This document shows positions 46,608-58,590 of a DNA stretch of 64,000 bases, piece by piece; positions within the stretch are counted from its first letter, which is position 1, and each line of letters starts with the position of its first letter. The notes beneath the pieces are model-generated. The model ran no database searches, was not told the origin of the DNA, and worked only from the letters and a program-made list of their open reading frames with translations. Source of the stretch: Isoperla grammatica (taxonomy: Eukaryota > Arthropoda > Insecta > Plecoptera > Perlodidae). The stretch covers positions 44,847,670 through 44,911,669 of the forward strand of contig OX246741.1 of the NCBI GenBank assembly GCA_945910005.1, in the 5' to 3' direction. Made by a program: the position numbers and the translations under genes.

Positions 46608-46922
46608 CTATAAGTGTTCCTTCAGAATGAATAGAATAACAGCTAGAACGAGATAAGTGATCAACGATCCAGCGATACCGCCAATGTCACGCTGAGAAGT
46701 TAACCCGGCACGGCCGCGACATTGATAAGTGACGTCACTCTCAAACGTCCTTGAGAGTGTGAATAAAGTTATAGACAATGCTACGACCAGTATTACCAAG
46801 CAAGAAGCAATTGCTGATAGTAACATCATGATATGACTGTCCAATGAGTGTAAACAGATTTTGAACAATGGATCGTGGTGATAATCATGGTTTCCTAATA
46901 GACCGGACAAGTCGGTTAGATA
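46608..46922 (-). CDS. candidate terminal exon encoding two membrane segments
   Basis: An open frame of about 105 codons ends with a stop at 46608 and may open after an acceptor-like atatctag. It has no ATG of its own. The translation holds one hydrophobic stretch of about 27 residues (from MMLLSAIASCLVILV), a hydrophilic loop with QCRGRAG, and a second stretch of about 17 (LITYLVLAVILFI) just before the end. I do not recognise the family. It could be the last exon of a small multi-pass membrane protein whose earlier exons lie to the right, or a chance frame. Confidence 0.35.
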   Translation of the reverse strand, partial: YLTDLSGLLGNHDYHHDPLFKICLHSLDSHIMMLLSAIASCLVILVVALSITLFTLSRTFESDVTYQCRGRAGLTSQRDIGGIAGSLITYLVLAVILFILKEHL

Positions 46923-47380
46923 CTAGATATCATACTCTTATCACTTATATTAAACATAATACATCGTCTTAGTGCGCAGCCACCACCTCACGTATTAATG
47001 CACCTTTCGTTTTGACGTACGTTTATTCCCAGAAGGAGTGAAACATCTATATTAGTCTGTCAATACAATGCAATGTATTCTTGTATATAATAAATATTAT
47101 TGTTTTGGTGATTCTTGGTAAGATACTTCGTAAGTCACGCCAACATCGCAACATCAGCTACAATTACACACGAGTTGTTTGGTCTTAGTAATGGCGTTCC
47201 TGATGGGGCTCCATCGTGATAATTGTCATAACAAAATATCTCTAGTAAAATTAGACATATTATGATTATTAATTTTCAGTATAATTTGAGAACGGGATGA
47301 ACATTTAGTACAAAATAGGTAACCGATATTTAGCCGCCTTCTATTGTCTTAATAACTCGAGAAACTTATTAACTTGTGAA
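46923..47380. other. no gene seen
   Basis: AT-rich intergenic or intronic sequence. Confidence 0.45.
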
Positions 47381-47530
47381 CCGATTTTTCCACGAAACTA
47401 ATGGCGTTCAATCCACATCAAGGCTTGTGGATGGTTCAAATATCAATTTGATCGGACTCTCCATTCGACCGCTATCGTGAGACAGAAAAATAAAAAATAA
47501 AAAAACAGAACTAGTGCCATAAAATTAGAT
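47381..47530 (+). repeat. dispersed repeat tail, copy 3
   Basis: Same family as 24553-24625 and 24935-25075: caaggcttgtggatggttc, gatcggactctccattcga, then an A-rich stretch and gtgccataaaattagatttg. Confidence 0.65.
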
Positions 47531-49894
47531 TTGAGACGCTCGCATTGCTCGCTTGGTGAGTTAAAGAAAATATGGCGTCGTAAGTGCTATAGCATAGTAA
47601 ACAACACACTGAGGGGCACAAAAGGCTGTCACTCCATGGTGGTCCTTGAAGCTCTTGTGTCGTCACGAGAGGTTGTGCAACTCGCGTCCGAATCGGCCAC
47701 ACATATTTTACTCAAAACTATCTGTTAAAAGATGACCCCGGCCAGTGTTAGACTTTAATGTCATGTGATGTTGATTTTTTAACACGTTAGGTAAGACTCT
47801 TCAAGGTATAAAGCCTAACGAGTACAATACGAGCTAACATTCAGATTCCGAGAAATCTAACAAATCAATTGAAGAAGCAATCGATAACGTTTTAAAGTTC
47901 TCTCATGCAGTTAAACTGATAACCAGGATTTAAATAACAAGATATTCTCCTAACAAAGATAAGCACTGATAACCTTGATGTTTTGTGCCTCTAAACATCA
48001 ATCAATCAATGTGAAGGATTTTAAAGCAAATTCCAACGTCAGAAACCGGAAGTTCTTTATGATAGGTCGAAATACAGAGGTAAGTAGTAAGGTACTGAAT
48101 CAATAATAGCTCTTTGTTTATTCTTGTTCAAGTTTGATGCGTTTTTGCCAATGCTTCAGCTCATACCGTGTTCCTTTGAACATCTACTGGAAGAGTGTTT
48201 ATTTTATTGTTGTGAATAAAACTTATTTCGAATGTTTAAGTGACAGCTATTGAAACTACTATTTAGACTTGAAGGCGGGTGAAAGAAAGGAATTAATTTC
48301 CAGAGTCTCTGAACTAAAATAGTACCTATTTATTTTGTGCTTTACTACAAAACCTAAAGTTCATATCTGTAATAAAACCATTGACTACTCACTTATTAGA
48401 AATTAATCTTACGCTGAGTTGAGTGTTGCTGGATTCTAGAATACTGCTTCACTCCGTCTGAATTGCTTCCCAACTATTTAACTCACCGTCCGCCAATGCC
48501 CGCGTCGTCTCAACGGTCTATCCTGGGAGAGAACAGAGGTAAGAAGACTCTTGACAACAGGCGGCCAGAATCACTAGGCGTACTACTAAGATAAAAAAGA
48601 GAGATTATTAGCAAATTAAAATCGCTTATAAAATTAAAGTGGGTTATATGTATTGCAACATGAAGCAATGATCAAGTGGCGAACCAGACGATAGCTAAAC
48701 TTGACTTCTTGGTATAGCAGAGTGGATTGCTTTTAAATCTTTAAAATGCTGACGGTTTGAGTAGGTTACACTACTCATCTATGAGATGCACAGTTAACGG
48801 TCAAGTTTTGTACAGGATTTGTTTTATTTCAATTTTTTTATGTTTTTTATGTTTTATTTTTCAAAAAGAACAAACTCCATAGCAACCACAAACAAATCCT
48901 ATACTCTACTCGACTGTGCAAAAACCTTCTCGATCTATCTCCAAGCCGCGACTGTGACCCGCCCTATCATTTATTGCGTTTTCTCCATTCGTGGTTCACC
49001 CCACGGCCGCCCTACAGGTTCGATTCCGGTGGCGCTAGTGTCTGTATCGCAAGATGCTATCTCTGAGATGCTTGTTGTGGTTTCCGCACGTTGTTGATGC
49101 GATGTGTAGTATAGGTCTCTCACTCGCCTGAGTTTATTAGGGTGTTTGGGGATTTCAGTGGCTTCACGGACAAACTGGACCGATGAGGATGGACAATGAT
49201 GTACAGATAAAGACACCGATACCGGTGATAAAGTTATGACAGGCGAAAACATAAATATTGCTGATATTACGATTTAAAAATAGTTAAAAATATTTTTATG
49301 TATAATATAAAAGAAAAATTATCAAAAGTGTTGTGTATATTTAAGCTAAAAATATTAAAACTTTAAGATCTATGAAATGAATTTGTGAGAGCATAAAACT
49401 CATAAATAAACGTCAAATGTGTCGTGTGAAGCCAACTGCCAGCATTCAAGTTAAGCAACCATTACATTACATTAGACGTAACAATTGATAGTAAGATTCT
49501 CCCTCACAAAAACGTATCAACGCTTTTAAACGTTGGTTAGTAAAGCTTACTTTGAGGAAAAAGCTTTTCGTTTTAAATATATATATTAAACTCAAGTTTT
49601 ACCTTTTGCAAGCAGTGTATGGAAACCCAATGTATTTAAGAAAAAACTACTTCAAATTTATTGAATAAAAAACGTCTTATACACTTAAATGTATTATACC
49701 ATTGTTCAGCCATTGCTAGAGGTTTTTGTATTTAATCGTTTAGCATAAGTTATACGAGAGGGAGGTAATGCTATTTAAAATTTGTTTCATATACTTGTGA
49801 TCACTGTAACTCTGAGATGCATTTAAAGCAATACTGCGAACAATCACATATAGTTGGGTCAAAGTAAGTAAATAAATAAATAAATAAATTCACA
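47531..49894. other. no gene seen
   Basis: No motif-bearing frame. A B-box-like word ggttcgattcc at 49017 has no partner A box. An open - strand frame at 48971-49252 has no recognisable motif. Confidence 0.45.
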
Positions 49895-50180
49895 TTTAGA
49901 GTCTACCCACTCAGTAACTAAACTGATTTGCAGTGGGGGACTTTAATTGAAAGTGACTAAACCAACCCTGTAGGCTTCGAACACCATCGACGAGTGAGCG
50001 ATAACCAATCAAAGATCGATATTTCAAATACGAAACATATGAATCAGTGATTGGACAGTGCGAACACCTGCGGACAAATGCCAGAATCAACAAGGCCGAT
50101 TCAGAACAACTTTGAATTTATTGAGTGCTTCGTTGCTAGGACGGCTCCAAAGTCACCGTTTACTTATTCCTAAGCCAAGA
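49895..50180. mobile_element. dispersed repeat with tRNA-like tail, copy 1
   Basis: More than 90 percent alike to 53040-53320 (gagtctacccactcagtaac, gatttgcagtgggggacttt, ggacagtgcgaacacctgcg). Both copies are followed closely by a tRNA-like segment on the - strand, here at 50213-50275. The element is probably a composite SINE-like unit. Confidence 0.75.
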
Positions 50181-50212
50181 AGTAATGGAATTGAATCCAT
50201 ATTAGAAGTTAA

Positions 50213-50275
50213 AAAACTTCTGCCTGAAGCGGGATTTGAACCCGGGACCTTCTGCATTGGAAGCAGCCCAAGCCT
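50213..50275 (-). mobile_element. tRNA-like SINE segment
   Basis: On the - strand it reads ctgcttccaatgcagaaggt, cccgggttcaaatcccgctt. It resembles the anticodon and T arms of a tRNA but the 5' half is lost. Related to 24638-24712 and 53333-53412. Confidence 0.5.
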
Positions 50276-50490
50276 TATCCCTACAATCTAATCTAAACAG
50301 GTCCATTGTGGATAATTTAAACCCTTTTGTTGGTTACCTGTAACGGTTGGTGTGGACAAACCGCCTGTGAACAAACCATGAATTTACGAATGTGTGAAGA
50401 ACGCCTGGTATCTGCTGTTGCTTTTCTTTCAATTGGCGCGGTTGAATGGGGCAGTAGACAATAACCTGAGATCGGTATGCGAATACTTAC

Positions 50491-50550
50491 GTTGGGGCTA
50501 TAGTTGTGTTTCGTGTTGCATTCCTCACAATTCCAGAGAAGACCCAACAC
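50491..50550 (-). CDS. candidate 60-bp internal exon
   Basis: Bounded on the - strand by a strong acceptor (ttattttttag) and a consensus donor (gtaagt). Read in phase 0 it gives VLGLLWNCEECNTKHNYSPN without a stop. The splice sites are good but no family is recognised, and its phase does not fit the candidate exon at 51403-51493 without a further exon between them or an early stop. Confidence 0.35.
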
Positions 50551-51402
50551 CTAAAAAATAAAACCTTTTATTATTTACAGTTATAGAGACAAAAATCAAC
50601 CTTTTTAAAGAAAATGCTGGCAATATACATTAAATGAACTCAAGGGTTCAGCGTCCTGATTAATACACAATAAATAGCTTTTTGCAAAACAAATTTTAAC
50701 TATTAAAATTATTATTACACATTCATAAGACAAAATGACAGCTAACAAATAAAATGTGTGTGTGTTTTTGGTGGAGTGGTGGGGGGTGTGGGGGATGGGA
50801 GTGTCCGACTTCGGTTCCACCTCAGTGGCCGATGTCCTGATGCGACCACATTAATATCAGTTACACATGAGAGTCGTGATGTCAAAGGAATGTGAACCGT
50901 GCTGCTATCTAGCGTTGAATTCACCGAAGTGTTAGTTTGTCGGACACTCAAACAAGGAGTTTATTTCATCGAATATCGGACGGAAACTGGAGCACAGAGC
51001 TAACAGAGTGAAACCAACTTACAGGTGGATTGCATCTTAGCGCAACACTGGATAATTATAAGGTTTTATTGGCAGACATCTCGGAGAGGTGGATTGGGGA
51101 GTAAGGGGGGGGGGGGGAGCAGAACCTATTTTCTCACTGCAAATACTTCTTGTCTACGTTTTCATAACCATCGATATTGCAAAGTATGAGAACACATACT
51201 TTAATATGTATCATACATTAATACAATAAACCGGCTTTCTATGTATCTCATCATACACCCTTCCCGGTATGAATGCCATTTATCAGCTAAGAAGCTACTG
51301 TATTGTACCTCTTAAATGGTTCCATTATCATGTTGTAACTCTTGACAATGAGGCTTTCGTCAGTGACGGCTTTATGACCTTATAGGGCCTTGTAATACTA
51401 AC

Positions 51403-51493
51403 CTATAGCGGTTGAATAGAAACACTGCGGTGCTGGCACATTCTTGGTAGGGGGAGAACCTAGCGGTGAAGCTCTAACTGATGTCGGTTGACC
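51403..51493 (-). CDS. candidate 91-bp internal exon
   Basis: Acceptor cattcttccag and donor gttagt on the - strand. Only the phase-0 frame is open: it begins GQPTSVRASPLGSPPTKN and contains APQCFYSTAI. It would join in frame to the candidate first exon at 52584-52613. No family is recognised. Confidence 0.35.
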
Positions 51494-51871
51494 CTGGAAG
51501 AATGAAAAATAAGTATGTTTTATAATGGGTAACATCTTTATCGACTTAAACAAGATCCAGCCCGCAGGGCAGCGCAACTGTTTTCTTGTCGCCGCCTTTA
51601 TAAGGGTAAATTCTACGTGTTTCCTGTCTTCACACTAGACGCCAAAGACATTGGAATTGTAGAATATCTTTGCTTAGTTATGCTTGGTAGTTCGACGATC
51701 TCTCTCCAGGGAATATTTGTTACTTTGATCTCTGAAAACACATCTATTTGTATTTATTCGGAATCAATACATATTTTTGTAAAATATTGGTTTACACACA
51801 TTCCTAAGAGTTAAGATTTAAGATTTCATTTTCCTGGCGTTGTTTTACTTGGGATCTCCCCCATAGCAGGT

Positions 51872-52044
51872 AAAGTCGTCGTACAACAACCTCGGTATTG
51901 ATCCCGTCACGGGTGGTTGACTGGTTGAGCGGCAGCCAACCAGCGGTCGTGGCTTATTCAGATACCTGTTTGGGTTGGCCGAGACCGTAAACACATCACT
52001 GACTGATGAAGAAAGCATTACCGAAGTTGTTGTACGACGACTTT
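51872..52044. mobile_element. 173-bp MITE with 25-bp TIRs
   Basis: aaagtcgtcgtacaacaacc at the left end and its inverse ending gttgtacgacgacttt at the right end are near-perfect. Internal words around ggttgactggttgagcgg are partly self-complementary. Confidence 0.85.
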
Positions 52045-52583
52045 CCCCCTTATAGTAGTTATTTTCTTGCCACCAGAATGCGTGACTTTATTTCGAGTGG
52101 CCCATAGGACACATTTGACTACACTTGACGCCGTATAATGTATAGCTCGGGGAAAGCCGAGGTCACTTTGAACATGGGGTAATTGGACCCTTGGTGAGTA
52201 TCTAGTAATAACACATTATTATATATTTATCGCACGGAAGCAACAGCTGACCACTCTCACAACACAAATGCACTTGTTTACAATTTGTGGTAAAATTAAT
52301 TAAATTATTAGTTATATTTAAAATTGGAATACATTTCTGTTTGATTAACTTAGATGATGATGTAGTTACGAGTTGGACTAAGTGAGTCAAGCACGTTCAA
52401 GTAGTAATCATCATGAGTAAGCCTGTATTTTAGTCTGTAGAGCGACACAAGTGTGGTAGAGCCTAGTCTACAGTTCGTCTCCATTCAAAATACACGCTGG
52501 CAAAATGTTAACTAAAATAAACTGTTTATTATTTTTCGAGACTAATGCTGTCAATCATCCCCTTTTTTTGACAAACTACTTAC

Positions 52584-52613
52584 CTTCTTATAGTTAAACA
52601 GCCCAAACAACAT
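52584..52613 (-). CDS. candidate first coding exon (MLFGLFNYKK)
   Basis: An ATG at 52613 opens ten codons that end exactly at a consensus gtaagt donor, in phase with the exon candidate at 51403-51493. An overlapping upstream ATG gives a different frame. Support is only splice-site quality and frame. Confidence 0.3.
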
Positions 52614-53039
52614 GGACGTTCGACTTCGACCATGAATATTCAGGATATGCAGGTCTCATAACGGGTTTTTAAGCACAGTAGTAAAATAGCGGTTTCATTT
52701 AGTGATGGTCAATTTCCTTGAGAAAGAGATAAATGGGTGACCCTTTAAAAAAGGACAGAATCCAAAGCTCCTGTCTTCGTTATTGCCTAGCGAGTGGTTT
52801 TTATTATTTGAATAGAAATCGTTGATGGTCACATGTTTTTAAACTGTGCATCCTTCCTGGTGACAAGCTTTACGTTTACTACGTTACACAGTAAGCGAGA
52901 GATAAGCTTCCCTTTGAGGAGTCCTTTTTACCGACGTGTTTTGGATAGAGACGAACTTGTGTGTATTCACTGGGCAATCTGAATGAATTATGTTGTTTTG
53001 TAGAGTTCATAATAAAAAAAAAATTAATAAATTCCCATT

Positions 53040-53320
53040 TTGAGTCTACCCACTCAGTAACGAAACTGATTTGCAGTGGGGGACTTTAATTTAAAGCGAT
53101 TTAACCAAACCTGTAGGCTCCAAACACCATCGGCGAGTGAGCGATAACCAATCAAAGATCGATATTTCAAATACGAAACATATGAATCAGTGATTGGACA
53201 GTGTGAACACCTGCGGACAAATGTCAGAATCAACAAGGCCGATTCAGAACAACTTTGAATTTATTGAGTGCTTCGTTGCTGGGACGGCTCCAAAGTCACC
53301 GTTTACTTATTCCTAAGAAA
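53040..53320. mobile_element. dispersed repeat with tRNA-like tail, copy 2
   Basis: Second copy of the element described at 49895-50180, same orientation. Confidence 0.75.
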
Positions 53321-53332
53321 AGAAGTAATGGA

Positions 53333-53412
53333 ACTTCTGCCTGAACCGGGATTTGAGACCGGGACCTTCTGCATTGGAAGCAGGGATGCTAACCACTGGA
53401 CCAACGAGCCAC
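53333..53412 (-). mobile_element. tRNA-derived SINE head
   Basis: On the - strand it reads tggctcgttggtccagtggt (A-box-like), ctgcttccaatgcag (anticodon-arm-like) and ggtctcaaatcccggttca (B-box-like). The cloverleaf is incomplete because the T stem does not pair, so it is a SINE or pseudo-tRNA and not a working tRNA. Confidence 0.55.
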
Positions 53413-53556
53413 CTAAACAAATAACATGTTTGATGCTTTATGTCTGAAACTCTGCATCCAATATGAGGCGTAAAAACTACTCTGTAAAATGTTATTGTTA
53501 ATTATTTATGCGGTGTGCATATGTGAAATTTCGATACGTTGTAAATTATTATTATT

Positions 53557-53781
53557 TTATTTATTCCGGCTACCATCTAAGAATCTGAGCCTGGTATTAA
53601 TATGTATGATAGATACATATCGCCTACATACAATGTTGACAATTATTAAACCGACAATTATGAGAGAATAGGAAACCAATGTTAGCAAGGTCTCTACTTT
53701 TTTCTGAACAAACCATCCAATAGTTGTGTAGGTGGCGAAGAAGTGGGAGACAGATGGGGTGTCTGAGATTCTTTTCTTCAT
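53557..53781 (-). CDS. hypothetical 74-codon frame with one membrane segment
   Basis: ATG-started frame reading MKKRISDTPSVSHFF, with a hydrophobic stretch around SYSLIIVGLIIVNIV followed by CRR, as in a single-pass membrane protein. An AATAAA overlaps the stop. It has no recognised family and could be chance. Confidence 0.25.
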   Translation of the reverse strand: MKKRISDTPSVSHFFATYTTIGWFVQKKVETLLTLVSYSLIIVGLIIVNIVCRRYVSIIHINTRLRFLDGSRNK

Positions 53782-54190
53782 GATATGAGGAAATTCGTTC
53801 TACCGCAAAGAAACTATTTTCCGCTTCGCAACATAAGCAAAGGTTCTCACAAGAACATCTTCATCTTCCGCCATTTTGATTCTGACTCCATCGAACACTT
53901 GCACGAGAAACGTTGGGATAGTGTGAATGTTTCAATATTAACCAGTAAATCTTAGGATGTTGAGTTTGTGAAAGTAATTGATAAAAATATTCTATCTACA
54001 GCATTTAGAATTGTACAAATAGAATCATAGATTGTGGCCAATACCAGGGCACGAGATACAAAATAATCGCTGGGGGGGGCTATCTTTTTACGGACATTAA
54101 CTTGCTAGACAGACAAAATAATAATTAATTGGTGTTTTGGTAAATTACTCCAAATATTATGCGGTTATTTATTTTAACGGTCGTTTTGAG

Positions 54191-54660
54191 TGAGATTGAG
54201 TAGGGTTGACTTGGCCACCACCGTAAATTACCCGAGTTAGATTTCGGATACCAGTGTAGCAAATTTCAAGAGTTCAAGCGTAATTTCATTTACCTGTTGC
54301 TATGTCGGTAATGTAAACCAAGTCTTCCTCAAACTTCGTAGTTCCAGTAGTGGAATATTACAAACGTGGGTACTTAATTCCATTGCATGCAATTTCACTT
54401 ACCTTTGCTTTAGAAGTTCATTACAGTGCAAGACAATCTTTATACTTTGAAGCATTGGATGTTTAGTTAATATTGTCTTTTTAAAACTTGGCTGTCGGGT
54501 TTCGCCGCGTCCATCGATAAAAATATTTTGACGTTTCGGGTCGATGGCACGTTCCATCTTCAGAAGATATATTCTATAATAGTGCACACACGGAACAAAG
54601 CTGCTCAATCTAGCCCGTCCGTGTGAGTCAACCCCAACAAGTTGATAAACTAACTAAGAA
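54191..54660. mobile_element. dispersed transposon-like repeat, copy 2 (empty of MITE)
   Basis: Aligns with 28671-29290 but lacks the MITE found there. The frame containing AIDPKRQN is shared by all copies and is not a gene. Confidence 0.8.
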
Positions 54661-54957
54661 AATATTACTTGAAAAAAATATTTTCTTTTAAAAACAACAC
54701 TTACATTTAAATGCACTAAAAAGTAAAAAATAAATTTTCGCCCAACAAATTTTTGCCTCAATCGGAATATAAAAGCGTTGGGCGCTTTCCCTGTATAAAC
54801 AGCAGAATACTGCAATCTATGACAATACCGAAAGCGCCCAACGCTTTTATTTTCCGAGTGAGGCAAAAATTTGTTGGGCGAAAATTTATTTTTTACTTTT
54901 AAGTGCATTTAAATATAAACGTTGTTTTAAAAAAAAACATTTTTTTCATGTAATATT
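54661..54957. mobile_element. 297-bp foldback with about 130-bp arms
   Basis: Left-arm words (aatattacttgaaaaaaata, tttaaatgcacta, ttcgcccaacaaatttttgc, gcgttgggcgcttt) return inverted on the right with few mismatches. The loop is about 35 bp. It would form a long hairpin if transcribed. It abuts the dispersed repeat on its left. Confidence 0.9.
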
Positions 54958-55019
54958 TTTTTATACTTTTTAGTCTTAAAGAATCTTGCAATCGAATATA
55001 TTGTTAGGTCCATTACATT

Positions 55020-55800
55020 ATGAACCTAACTGTACGCAGCGACTACTACGTCACCGATCATGATTCACTGGTTTTGAGTTGATCGAGGCAAAGTATCAGC
55101 CGGGGACAGTTCGGGTAGGAAGGTTGGCCGAGTGGCATCTCGCTCGGGGATGGCCATAGTGAAAAAGGAACACTACTAGGACACTGCGAGCGTCGTAGGG
55201 GTATATTGAGGGACCCCGTGTAAGCAGTTCAACCCAGCGTCTAAGACGGAAAAGTCCAGGAACACTGTATTACGGTCGTTATTCGGTCAAGCCACGATTC
55301 TTCCCGGAGGGCTGTTACCCTGTGCAAAGCTGATCAAAACGGTCTACACTCCCCGAGCTACGAGACTGGATGGAGGTGTCCGGCGTGATGGTCAAGTAAA
55401 GGGCATACGGCATACACAGACGTCATTTGGTGAGCTAAAACAAACTATTCTACTGTAATCTCTACGTCACTGGATCGACTCCCGACGGTCGCTGGAAGAC
55501 TAGTATCCAACCAGGCGTATAGATATCACGTATAACGCGGTGGTACGGACTTCAAGGGGGTGAGCCAGCCAAAAAAAACTTACATCTCACAACATAGTTT
55601 CCGTGATTTATGCCGCTATTGTTTACGAACTATTCGCGTACCGGCCGAGGCTATAGCTTGTTGCTGTAGGCCGCAAGGTCGCGCGGGCGTCAAGCCGTGA
55701 AGCGAGGGTACCACATCATTGAACTCATTTCCCCCCCCTCCCATCCACGGTCTTACGTGGTCAGTGATCCAACTTATCTAGCCCCTAGCCGCATACCGCT
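55020..55800. other. GC-richer unexplained block
   Basis: Markedly GC-richer than its surroundings. I found no long open frame. A tRNA-like word (ggttggccgagtggcatctc) occurs at 55123, and gggtgagccagcc near 55560. It could be an unknown element or a noncoding transcript. Confidence 0.4.
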
Positions 55801-55979
55801 GTATAAAATATTATATTTTTTTACGAATTATATAAATAATTAATATGAAATATATGTGTGTTTATGTTCAACGAGCAGTGTCATATTTAACATTCCTGTA
55901 TACTGTATGCCGGGCTAGACTATATTAAAACAGTCACCCGTCCACTGACTATTTAGCAATCGGTGTTCTAAATAATAAG

Positions 55980-56600
55980 CCCTATTGTATATTATACGCA
56001 GTACTGAATTATTCATTATTTTTGCTCAATACATGGTACCCCTGTAATTTAGTTTATCGTGGCAACACATTGTATTCACCTAGACTTAGTTCCACTACGT
56101 CATTTAGTATGCTATTATTATTATCATTATTGTATGCCATGTTATGATATATTGTATGCCAGTGTCACACGGCGTTATTGTGTATTATAGGCTATGCCGT
56201 ACTGAATTCATTCTTTTTTTTGCTCATATTTCACATGGCACCCGTATAATTTATTTTATCGTGGCATCATATTGTATTCACCTAGACTTAGCCCCACTAC
56301 GCCATTTAGCATATTATTGTTATTATTGTTATTGTATGCCATGTTATGATATATTGTAAGCCAGGGTCACAGCATTATGGTATATTATATGCCGTGCTGA
56401 ATGATTCATTCTTTTTGCTCAATACAGGGTACCCGTATAATTTAGTTTATCGTGGCATCATTTTGTATTCACCTAGACTTAGCCCCACTACGCATTTAGT
56501 ATAATATTATTATTGTATGCAGTGTAAGAATATATTGTATGCCAGTGCCATAATCGGCACCATTGTATATTATCTGCCGTGTTGAATTATTCACGGCCGT
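55980..56600. repeat. about 197-bp tandem repeat, 3 copies
   Basis: The words gctcaatacatggtaccc, tttagtttatcgtggcaaca and attcacctagacttag recur at about 56023, 56221 and 56418, with TTA-rich spacers and tgtatgccatgttatgatat. Copies are about 85 percent alike. Confidence 0.88.
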
Positions 56601-56604
56601 GTCG

Positions 56605-57176
56605 AGTACATTCATGCCATTAACTGATATTGTGTATTGTATAGGTATGTTATTCAGTGGATTGTGGATAATATTTAATCCACTAGGCGTAGCCCTAAGT
56701 CACTCTATAGAAATCGTGGTGTGACGTCATAAGTAACCGTGACGATACCTATCCAGGCTTTCGATGTGCATTGACATTGTTGTATATTGCCATCTTACTG
56801 TACCTTGTTTATCCACTGTAGATCATACCATAATTGCCCGACAATATATATTGTACTTCAGGTTTAAATAGTAAGCTGTTTTTCTTTGTAATAGCGGGTC
56901 CCGTCGTTCGTGATATTGCTCCCCAAAGGTTTCTTGGTTCCTCTTCCCCCCCCACCAGTCCATTTCACCATTCCCGTCCGAGCCGGTGGACGGTGGACAT
57001 CCAAGGAAATAAAAACCAAGTGGCGCCCACTCTACTCGCATCTTGCCAACGTTAAGGTACCCACGTCACCTACACCCCCACCGCTGCAGCTAGCCGGCAA
57101 CCCGCCCTGCAGTGGGGCTCAATCAAGTTACGGTTCATTCTTACTGTAGTTTAGAACGTAACAATATATCGAATAT
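56605..57176. other. no gene seen
   Basis: Includes a C-rich stretch at 56937-56960 and some GC-rich sequence to 57120. The short frames show no known motif. Confidence 0.45.
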
Positions 57177-57610
57177 CGATTAATTAATTGATGGTATAAT
57201 TGATTATTTAGTAAATATGACAATTGATTCATGTATTGTCATTAAAAATACGTCTGTGTGAAAACTTTCAGCTCAATTCAACGTTAGAAAGTGGGTGAAA
57301 TATCGATTCCCATATAAAATATCAATTAATTAATTATGATGAATTTAATTAATTATTTAGTAAATATGACAATTGATTCGTGTATTGTTATTAAGAATAC
57401 GTCTGTGTAAAAACATTTATTTCGATTTGACGTTGGAAAGTGGGTTAAACATCGATTTCCATATAAAACATTAATTAATTAATTATGATGAATAAATTGA
57501 CAATTTAGTAAATATGACAGTTGATTCATGTGTGGTCATCAAGAATACGTCTGTGTAAAACATTTCAGCTTGATCGGACATCTAGAAGTAGGTGGAATAT
57601 CGATTCAAAA
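57177..57610. repeat. about 149-bp tandem repeat, 3 copies
   Basis: ttagtaaatatgacaattga recurs at 57208, 57356 and 57505, with aatacgtctgtgt, gaaagtgggt and attaattaattatgatga between the copies. Confidence 0.9.
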
Positions 57611-57655
57611 ATTCCGTCCAGACAAACAAGGCAAGCTAATATAAGCGTTGTAATA

Positions 57656-58035
57656 AAAAAAAAGTACAACTTGTTTGGGTTGACTCCACCGACTGGCTGG
57701 ATCGAGTAGGTTTGTTACGTGTATGCACTATTATAGATTAAATATTCTGAAGATGGAACGAGCAATCGACCCGAAACGTCAAGATATTTTTATCGGTGGA
57801 CGCGGCGAAACCCGACAGCCAAGTTTTAATAATGACTCCGGCCGTGAAAGCCTACGACAAGATTTAATATTGACTTGTTCCTGGATAGTACATTTGAGGA
57901 AAGGCTGCGTGACGGGAGAGGAAGGGAAGGGGAAGAAGAGTTGATGAGCTCATTAAGGTAATAAGTCATTCCCACTGCTGGCTTCGTTCCTCGTCACACT
58001 TCAATAGTTGCTAGCATTTTAAAATTTCCTATGGA
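57656..58035. mobile_element. dispersed transposon-like repeat, inverse end, copy 2
   Basis: Matches 29315-29640 (acccgaaacgtcaagatatt, gactccggccgtgaaagcct, aggctgcgtgacggga). Confidence 0.75.
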
Positions 58036-58562
58036 AACGGTTCTATATATCGCTTTTATACTCCGGCATATTAATCTATATATAAAACAAGGAAATGAAG
58101 TTGGGAATTGAAGGAACGCTGCCAATGGTTCTTGTGTTATCGGTGCGAATGAAAGATCCCTGCTGTGTGTTTTAATAAACGTTGTGTGATCGGCTGTAGT
58201 CCCAAATTAAAAGCTATGCAAAAATATTATCGGGTTTTAAATAAGCGCAGCGAGCGTTTATATTCCACTTTTATGGCACTCGGTTTTTTGTTAAATTGTT
58301 TGTCGTTGTTTGTGTGCCTCGCGATAGCGGTCGAACGGACATTCCGATTTTGTTTAAATTTGGAACATTCAGACATTCCGATGTGAATAGGACGCAATCG
58401 TTTTGTCAGCATTGTAACCTCGAAAGTCATCAATTTAAGACTTTGTCTTGCGTAAAATAGCATTTGTATATTAAAATTATCACTCTGTTATAAATAATAT
58501 CTAGACTGAAATCAGGTCAACATTCGTAGTCCATGAGGCGTTACATAGTGTCCAGAAAGCCT

Positions 58563-58590
58563 CCCCCCCCCCCCCCCCCCCCCCCCGCCC
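58563..58590. repeat. C homopolymer
   Basis: A run of about 24 C broken by one G. Similar runs lie at 7938-7961 and 32726-32752. Confidence 0.97.

Noticed and set aside
49017..49027. Perfect tRNA B-box word (ggttcgattcc)
   Set aside because: No A box or cloverleaf could be placed at the right distance.
53333..53412. Functional tRNA gene
   Set aside because: The T stem and acceptor stem do not pair, and it is attached to a repeated element. It is better read as a SINE head.
54661..54957. microRNA precursor
   Set aside because: The arms are far too long and perfect for a microRNA hairpin and have the form of a foldback transposon.
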